Part shown: positions 60,373 through 64,000 of the stretch, one piece after another
How the letters are laid out: every line of letters begins with the position of its first letter
How positions within the stretch are numbered: the first letter of the stretch is position 1
From: UBA4582 sp047629195
GTDB lineage: Bacteria; Pseudomonadota; Gammaproteobacteria; Pseudomonadales; Azotimanducaceae
Direction of reading: 5' to 3'
Length of the DNA stretch: 64,000 nucleotides
NCBI GenBank assembly: GCA_047629195.1
Contig: JBLHWY010000009.1
Coordinates: 1-64,000 of the forward strand
Made by a program: the position numbers and the translations under genes
The notes under the pieces: generated by a model
Database searches by the model: none
Told to the model about the DNA's origin: nothing
The model's input: only the letters and a program-made list of their open reading frames with translations

Positions 60373-60401
60373 AGTGTACCCACCTGCGGGCCGTTGCTCA
60401 A
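60373..60401 (-). promoter_or_regulatory. Promoter of tRNA-Leu
   Basis: Reading on the minus strand: TTGAGC, 17 bp, TACACT, then a GC-rich ACGCGCC discriminator, about 20 bases before the mature tRNA 5' end. GC-rich discriminators are typical of stringently controlled stable-RNA promoters. The tRNA therefore need not rely on the distant pgsA transcript. Confidence 0.6.
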
Positions 60402-60597
60402 TCGCTGATCGCAAAAGATTGCAGATTAATTTCATAGATCAGTTGCGACAGGGAATAATCGACTATTTTGTCGGGCATAAATACTCGCTGTTTACTTATA
60501 TCGCCGCTGCCGTAGACAACAGTTGTGTCTCGATCCATAATTAGTTTTTGGCACCCAACGTGTCATTACCTTCTGCAAAACCGGTTGTATTTAATAC

Positions 60598-61206
60598 GTG
60601 TCAGACTCCGAAATACTTTCGCCTAGCTCCGATGGTCGTCGCCAACGTAGCCGTGACAGCAAACGAAAAATAGTCACAGCAATGCTTGAGTTAGTGCGGG
60701 AAGGCGTCATCGCGCCGACAGCAGACGAAGTTGCATTTAGAGCGAACGTTGGCCTGCGCACTGTATTTAGAAGATTCAAAGACATGGAGAGTCTTTATGC
60801 TGAAATGTCTTTGGCCATTAGCCAAAAGGTGGCGCCGTTACTGGATGAAGCGCTCAGCCATGACGACTGGAGTAAAAACTTTCAACAATTGCTCAATCGC
60901 CGGTTACAGATGTATGAAATCATCATGCCCTATCGCATTGCAGCAAACGCGATGAAATTAAAATCCAATATGTTGTTATCCCGTCACAGTGAGCTTGTGA
61001 GGGATGAACGGAAGCTGTTGCGGGCTGTTCTTCCTGACTTTTTGCTTGCTGACCTTGTGGTTACTGAAGCTTTAGAGGCTGCTCTTAGTTTCGATATGTG
61101 GAATCAACTGAGGAATGATCAGAAACTGAACGTCGAGAAAGCTACTGCGGTTGTAAATCGGTTTGTTTTTGGGCTGTTACCCGAAGTTTTGCTCCGCAAA
61201 ACTTAA
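60598..61206 (+). CDS. TetR/AcrR family transcriptional regulator between tRNA genes
   Basis: 202 residues from a GTG start. DNA-binding domain at about 22-70: KIVTAMLELVREGVIAPTADEVAFRANVGLRTVFRRFKDMESLYAEM. The remainder is an all-helical ligand domain. Ligand and target genes are unknown; no catabolic or efflux gene is adjacent. It runs against the surrounding tRNA/pgsA/uvrC direction and separates tRNA-Leu from tRNA-Cys, so it looks like an insertion. Its last codons form one arm of the hairpin at 61184-61204. Confidence 0.87.
   Translation: MSDSEILSPSSDGRRQRSRDSKRKIVTAMLELVREGVIAPTADEVAFRANVGLRTVFRRFKDMESLYAEMSLAISQKVAPLLDEALSHDDWSKNFQQLLNRRLQMYEIIMPYRIAANAMKLKSNMLLSRHSELVRDERKLLRAVLPDFLLADLVVTEALEAALSFDMWNQLRNDQKLNVEKATAVVNRFVFGLLPEVLLRKT
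61184..61204. repeat. Hairpin AAGTTTTGC / GCAAAACTT, copy 1 (loop TCC)
   Basis: A perfect 9-bp stem with a 3-base loop spanning the end of the TetR coding sequence. The same arms with loop AGT occur at 61474-61494. Confidence 0.8.
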
Positions 61207-61226
61207 CAACTCCTCAGTATTGCGCA

Positions 61227-61281
61227 GCGGCAGTTCATTGCTTATGTATTGCGAAACAATACATAAGCAATGAACGAGAGC
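61227..61281. repeat. GCGGCAG ... GAGAGC hairpin element, copy B (19-bp stem)
   Basis: GCGGCAG (61227-61233), arm GTTCATTGCTTATGTATTG (61233-61251), loop CGAAA, exact reverse complement of the arm to 61275, then GAGAGC (61276-61281). No mismatch in 19 bp. Flanks match those at 27722-27755; arms do not. Confidence 0.8.
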
Positions 61282-61411
61282 CCCAAACAACGCGAACCCA
61301 GAATTTTGGTGCCATCTAAAGGCTTTCTTTTCACTTGAGCGCAATTTTTAGTTGGGTTGAGATCTTCTGGGACGTAGAGTCATTGCTTTTACGGGGGCTT
61401 TCTTTAACTTT

Positions 61412-61436
61412 TTCCGTTTTGCTATGCAAAACGGAA
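61412..61436. repeat. Hairpin TTCCGTTTTGC / GCAAAACGGAA (loop TAT)
   Basis: A perfect 11-bp stem with a 3-base loop. Shares the TTTTGC-NNN-GCAAAA core with the hairpins at 61184 and 61474. Confidence 0.75.
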
Positions 61437-61473
61437 TCAGTTAACTGCCACTGTGCAATTCTGGCAGGCTGTT

Positions 61474-61494
61474 AAGTTTTGCAGTGCAAAACTT
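61474..61494. repeat. Hairpin AAGTTTTGC / GCAAAACTT, copy 2 (loop AGT)
   Basis: Identical arms to the copy at 61184-61204. It ends 6 bases before the encoded CCA of tRNA-Cys, i.e. just downstream of that gene on the minus strand, and could serve as its terminator. Confidence 0.75.
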
Positions 61495-61499
61495 CAATA

Positions 61500-61573
61500 T
61501 GGAGGCTGGGGTCGGAATCGAACCGGCGTAAACGGAGTTGCAGTCCGCTGCATGACCACTCTGCCACCCAGCC
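61500..61573 (-). tRNA. tRNA-Cys (anticodon GCA)
   Basis: 74 bases including encoded CCA. Acceptor GGCTGGG/CCCAGCC, anticodon stem GCGGA with loop CTGCAAC (anticodon GCA), T arm with GGTTCGATTCC. It is 96 bp downstream of pgsA on the same strand with no terminator between and probably shares its transcript, equivalent to cysT of E. coli. No tRNA-Gly precedes it. Confidence 0.97.
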
Positions 61574-61669
61574 AAATATCGTTTCTGGTCACTGATGAAA
61601 CGAAGGCGGCAAGTCTACTGGAAAACGAAAGGAAATTCACCGTAGATTCTTGATGAAACTTATATTTTT

Positions 61670-62254
61670 TTAATCAGAATTGTCATTAGTCATGCCAGAA
61701 GATAAATCAGGCCACGCTAACTTCAAATATAGGTACATTGACCAGAGTGTAAGTATGGCCGCTGCGTACAAAAGCACATAGCCAATAATCACAGGGATAC
61801 TCTGCAGGTCCGGACCAAACGCAATTAGAAAGATAATTGCAACCATTTGAAACCCTGTTTTTACTTTGCCAACGACCGACACTGCAACGCTGCGCTGTGA
61901 GCTATAATGCGCCATCCACTCCCTAAGCGCTGATACGACTATTTCTCGGCAGACGATCACCAGCGCTGGAATGGCCAGAATAGCGCTCGCATGTACCTCG
62001 ACTAATAGCACGAGCGCAACGGCAACTAGCAGCTTATCAGCGACGGGATCAAGAAAAGCGCCAAAGGGTGTCATTTCATTAAGCTTGCGTGCTAAATAGC
62101 CATCTAGCCAATCCGTGATACTCGCAAGCGTGAAAATACCGGCTGCTACCAGGTAATGTGATTCAAAACGCATGTAGAAAACAATGACGAGCACAGGAAT
62201 AAGCGCGAGACGAACGCTCGTGAGTATATTGGGTAGGCCTATGGGTAGCTTCAT
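61670..62254 (-). CDS. pgsA: CDP-diacylglycerol--glycerol-3-phosphate 3-phosphatidyltransferase
   Basis: 194 residues, several membrane segments. The CDP-alcohol phosphatidyltransferase signature DG-x2-AR-x8-G-x3-D-x3-D is complete in DWLDGYLARKLNEMTPFGAF then LDPVADKLL (about 46-75). It makes phosphatidylglycerol phosphate, precursor of PG and cardiolipin, at the inner membrane. It follows uvrC by 19 bp and precedes tRNA-Cys, the order also seen in E. coli. Confidence 0.95.
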   Translation of the reverse strand: MKLPIGLPNILTSVRLALIPVLVIVFYMRFESHYLVAAGIFTLASITDWLDGYLARKLNEMTPFGAFLDPVADKLLVAVALVLLVEVHASAILAIPALVIVCREIVVSALREWMAHYSSQRSVAVSVVGKVKTGFQMVAIIFLIAFGPDLQSIPVIIGYVLLYAAAILTLWSMYLYLKLAWPDLSSGMTNDNSD

Positions 62255-62273
62255 CTCAGTAACAATTATTTAT

Positions 62274-64000
62274 TCAGGCAGTGTGTAGCGTAGCATAAAT
62301 GTGGTCCGCGAGCTTTTGACTGATGCCCTCTACCTTTGCTAATTCTTCAATACTCGCGCTCTGTACTCGGCCTGCACCGCCAAAATGACGCAATAACGCC
62401 CGCCTTCTGCCAGGCCCCACGCCAGAGATTCCTTCCAGTACGCTTTCTTGGCGCTTCTTGCCACGCCTCTGACGGTGAGCCGTGATAGCAAAGCGATGGC
62501 TTTCGTCTCTAATGTGCTGAATCAGATGTAAGCCTGGATTATCTGGCGACATTTCAATTTCTTTGCCGCCCGGTGTTACCAAGCTTTCTAAGCCAGCTTT
62601 TCTAGTAGGTCCTTTGGCAACGCCTATCAACATTACATCAGTAATCTGTAGTTCATCCATGACTTTTATCGCTTCGCTCAGCTGCCCTTTACCGCCGTCA
62701 ATGAACAGGATGTCAGGCATCTTACCCTCACCCTTCTTCAACCTTGTATATCGACGGGACAACGCCTGAGCCATTGCCGCGTAATCATCACCGGGGGTTA
62801 TTCCCTCAATATTAAAACGGCGATAGTCAGATTTCAATGGACCATTCTGATCAAATACAACGCAGGACGCGACCGTTGCTTCTCCGGAGGTATGGCTGAT
62901 ATCAAAGCACTCAAGACGTGCTGGAATTTCATCAAGTTCAAGCGCTGTTTGTAGCGCTTCGAATCGCTGGGCCAGGTTATTTCTGTTCGCAAGATGGCCA
63001 CCAAGCGATTGTTCTGCGTTGGTATTGGCGAGTTGAAGCCATCGGTTTCTATGCCCTCGAACACTATCGGCAATGGCGACCTTACGTCCGGCGGTTTCAC
63101 TCAACACATCAGTGATAACTGCTTTGTCGGGGATGAGTGCATTGACGATGATTTCCTTGGGAATCTCCCGCCCACTGAGACCTGCAAGATAGAACCTTGG
63201 CACAAAGGCTGAAAGCACTTCCGACGGGGTATTCTCGACCTTGATACGGGGAAAAAAAGTTTTATTGCCTAACATTCTGCCACCACGGATCATCATCACC
63301 AATACGCAAGTTCCTCCTGGATTTACGATGGCAGACATGACATCGATATCGCCTGTGCTGCCGGAAACATATTGCGATTCCTGAATCCGCTGTAGGTGCG
63401 CTATCTGATCTCGGTATTTTGCCGCCCTCTCAAAGGCCAGCCTTGATGCCGCCTCTTCCATTTTATTGGCATAGTCCTCGAGCACCGATCGACTCTTACC
63501 TTGAAGAAACATGACGGCATGATCAACATCTTCAGCATAGTCTTGCTTCGAAACAAGGTCGCAGCAAGGTCCCGAACAACGTTTGATCTGATATTGTAGA
63601 CACGGCCTGGTCCGGTTTTTGAAAAAGGAGTCTTCGCATTGTCTGACTTGAAAGACTTTTTGAAGAATATTCAAGCTGTCTCTTACGGAATATGCGCTGG
63701 GAAAAGGACCAAAATACTGCCCTGCCCTTTTCTGCGCGCCCCGATGAAAGGCAAGTCTGGGATATTCGTCTTTACTGGATAGGAATATATACGGGTAAGA
63801 CTTATCGTCCTTAAAATCAATGTTGTAAGGAGGTCTTAGTTCCTTAATCAGGACTTGTTCGTGGAGCAATGCTTCCGTTTCACTGTTTGTAATCGTGTAC
63901 TCAACGTCACAGATGTGAGAAACCAGCGCGAGGGTCTTTGCATCGAGCGCTGTTGTTCGAAAATAGTTGGACACTCTATTTTTCAGATTCTTGGCTTTAC
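62274..64000 (-). CDS. uvrC: Excinuclease ABC subunit C (5' end outside the window)
   Basis: About 575 residues visible; the first 30 or so are beyond the window edge, where the frame remains open (KAKNLKNRVSNYF). UvrC makes both incisions in nucleotide excision repair. Seen: the rest of the GIY-YIG domain (TETEALL, DKSYPYIFLS), a four-Cys cluster region (CEDSFFKNRTRPCLQYQIKRCSGPC), the UVR motif (about 190-225 of full length), the RNase H-like nuclease domain with DISHTSG and FIDGGKGQL, and C-terminal tandem helix-hairpin-helix (ISGVGPGRRRALL, VEGISQKLADHI). It heads the uvrC-pgsA-tRNA unit. Confidence 0.95.
   Translation of the reverse strand, partial: KAKNLKNRVSNYFRTTALDAKTLALVSHICDVEYTITNSETEALLHEQVLIKELRPPYNIDFKDDKSYPYIFLSSKDEYPRLAFHRGAQKRAGQYFGPFPSAYSVRDSLNILQKVFQVRQCEDSFFKNRTRPCLQYQIKRCSGPCCDLVSKQDYAEDVDHAVMFLQGKSRSVLEDYANKMEEAASRLAFERAAKYRDQIAHLQRIQESQYVSGSTGDIDVMSAIVNPGGTCVLVMMIRGGRMLGNKTFFPRIKVENTPSEVLSAFVPRFYLAGLSGREIPKEIIVNALIPDKAVITDVLSETAGRKVAIADSVRGHRNRWLQLANTNAEQSLGGHLANRNNLAQRFEALQTALELDEIPARLECFDISHTSGEATVASCVVFDQNGPLKSDYRRFNIEGITPGDDYAAMAQALSRRYTRLKKGEGKMPDILFIDGGKGQLSEAIKVMDELQITDVMLIGVAKGPTRKAGLESLVTPGGKEIEMSPDNPGLHLIQHIRDESHRFAITAHRQRRGKKRQESVLEGISGVGPGRRRALLRHFGGAGRVQSASIEELAKVEGISQKLADHIYATLHTA

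Noticed and set aside
61574..61669. tRNA-Gly between pgsA and tRNA-Cys as in E. coli
   Set aside because: No cloverleaf or T-arm consensus in these 96 bases on either strand.

Overview
The window reads as a contiguous chromosomal piece of a free-living, probably marine, gammaproteobacterium with moderate G+C. The strongest taxonomic clue is the right end. There uvrC, pgsA, tRNA-Cys(GCA) and tRNA-Leu(UAA) follow one another on the minus strand, the gammaproteobacterial uvrC-pgsA-(glyW)-cysT-leuZ order. Supporting clues are a PA0069-type radical SAM protein, aerobic hemF, a POT transporter, an E. coli-like riboflavin synthase and PilZ/GGDEF-EAL/HDOD signalling. A CYP153-type P450, two acyl-CoA dehydrogenases, a limonene-monooxygenase-like flavoprotein and a PHA synthase point to oxidation of lipids, alkanes or terpenoids and carbon storage. 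No phage, plasmid, intact insertion sequence or CRISPR array is visible.

Layout. 0-13 kb: a truncated phaC followed by two GYD-domain genes, the second fused to a PlsC acyltransferase; a HAD phosphatase/hydrolase pair; a membrane protein with a Cys-rich tail; an orphan Rieske protein; a flavodoxin; a radical SAM protein; AlaX; an exported M20 peptidase; and a Prx/thioredoxin-fold gene with an in-frame UGA at the catalytic Cys position, read here as selenocysteine. Divergent from the last is a three-gene unit: exported helical protein, ChrR-like cupin, RimJ-like acetyltransferase. 13-30 kb: an MraY-like transferase, pyruvate kinase 1, LOG, the LLM monooxygenase, an omega-amidase/aminotransferase pair, ComFB, a lipoprotein dipeptidase, hemF, a citrate-lyase-like protein, two acyl-CoA dehydrogenases around a TetR gene, and three envelope genes of unknown function. 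30-46 kb: a GGDEL-EAL protein, mnmH (tRNA 2-selenouridine synthase, the second sign of selenium use), xthA, yceI, vanZ-pyrF, a PilZ protein, cysS, ribE, ltaE, a hexapeptide acyltransferase, a CPT-like kinase, a POT transporter, a methyltransferase and a sirtuin. 46-53 kb: a divergent signalling locus with two kinase-like receivers lacking a usable ATPase domain on one side, and HDOD plus an intact hybrid kinase on the other. 53-64 kb: dinB, CYP153, pyruvate kinase 2, a decayed FAD-linked oxidase, a single-domain response regulator, an EamA transporter and the interrupted tRNA/pgsA/uvrC cluster.

The most notable items are: (i) the UGA-containing Prx-like gene with a SECIS-like hairpin, together with mnmH; (ii) the GYD-PlsC fusion beside phaC; (iii) the pseudokinase locus at 46.7-52.7 kb; (iv) short perfect hairpins with unrelated arms between similar flanks (27.7 kb and 61.2 kb), plus near-identical hairpins bracketing about 290 bp beside tRNA-Cys; and (v) the invasion of the tRNA-Cys/tRNA-Leu cluster by a TetR gene, with a promoter-like sequence in front of the displaced tRNA-Leu. 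Family assignments rest on motifs read by eye; no searches were run.
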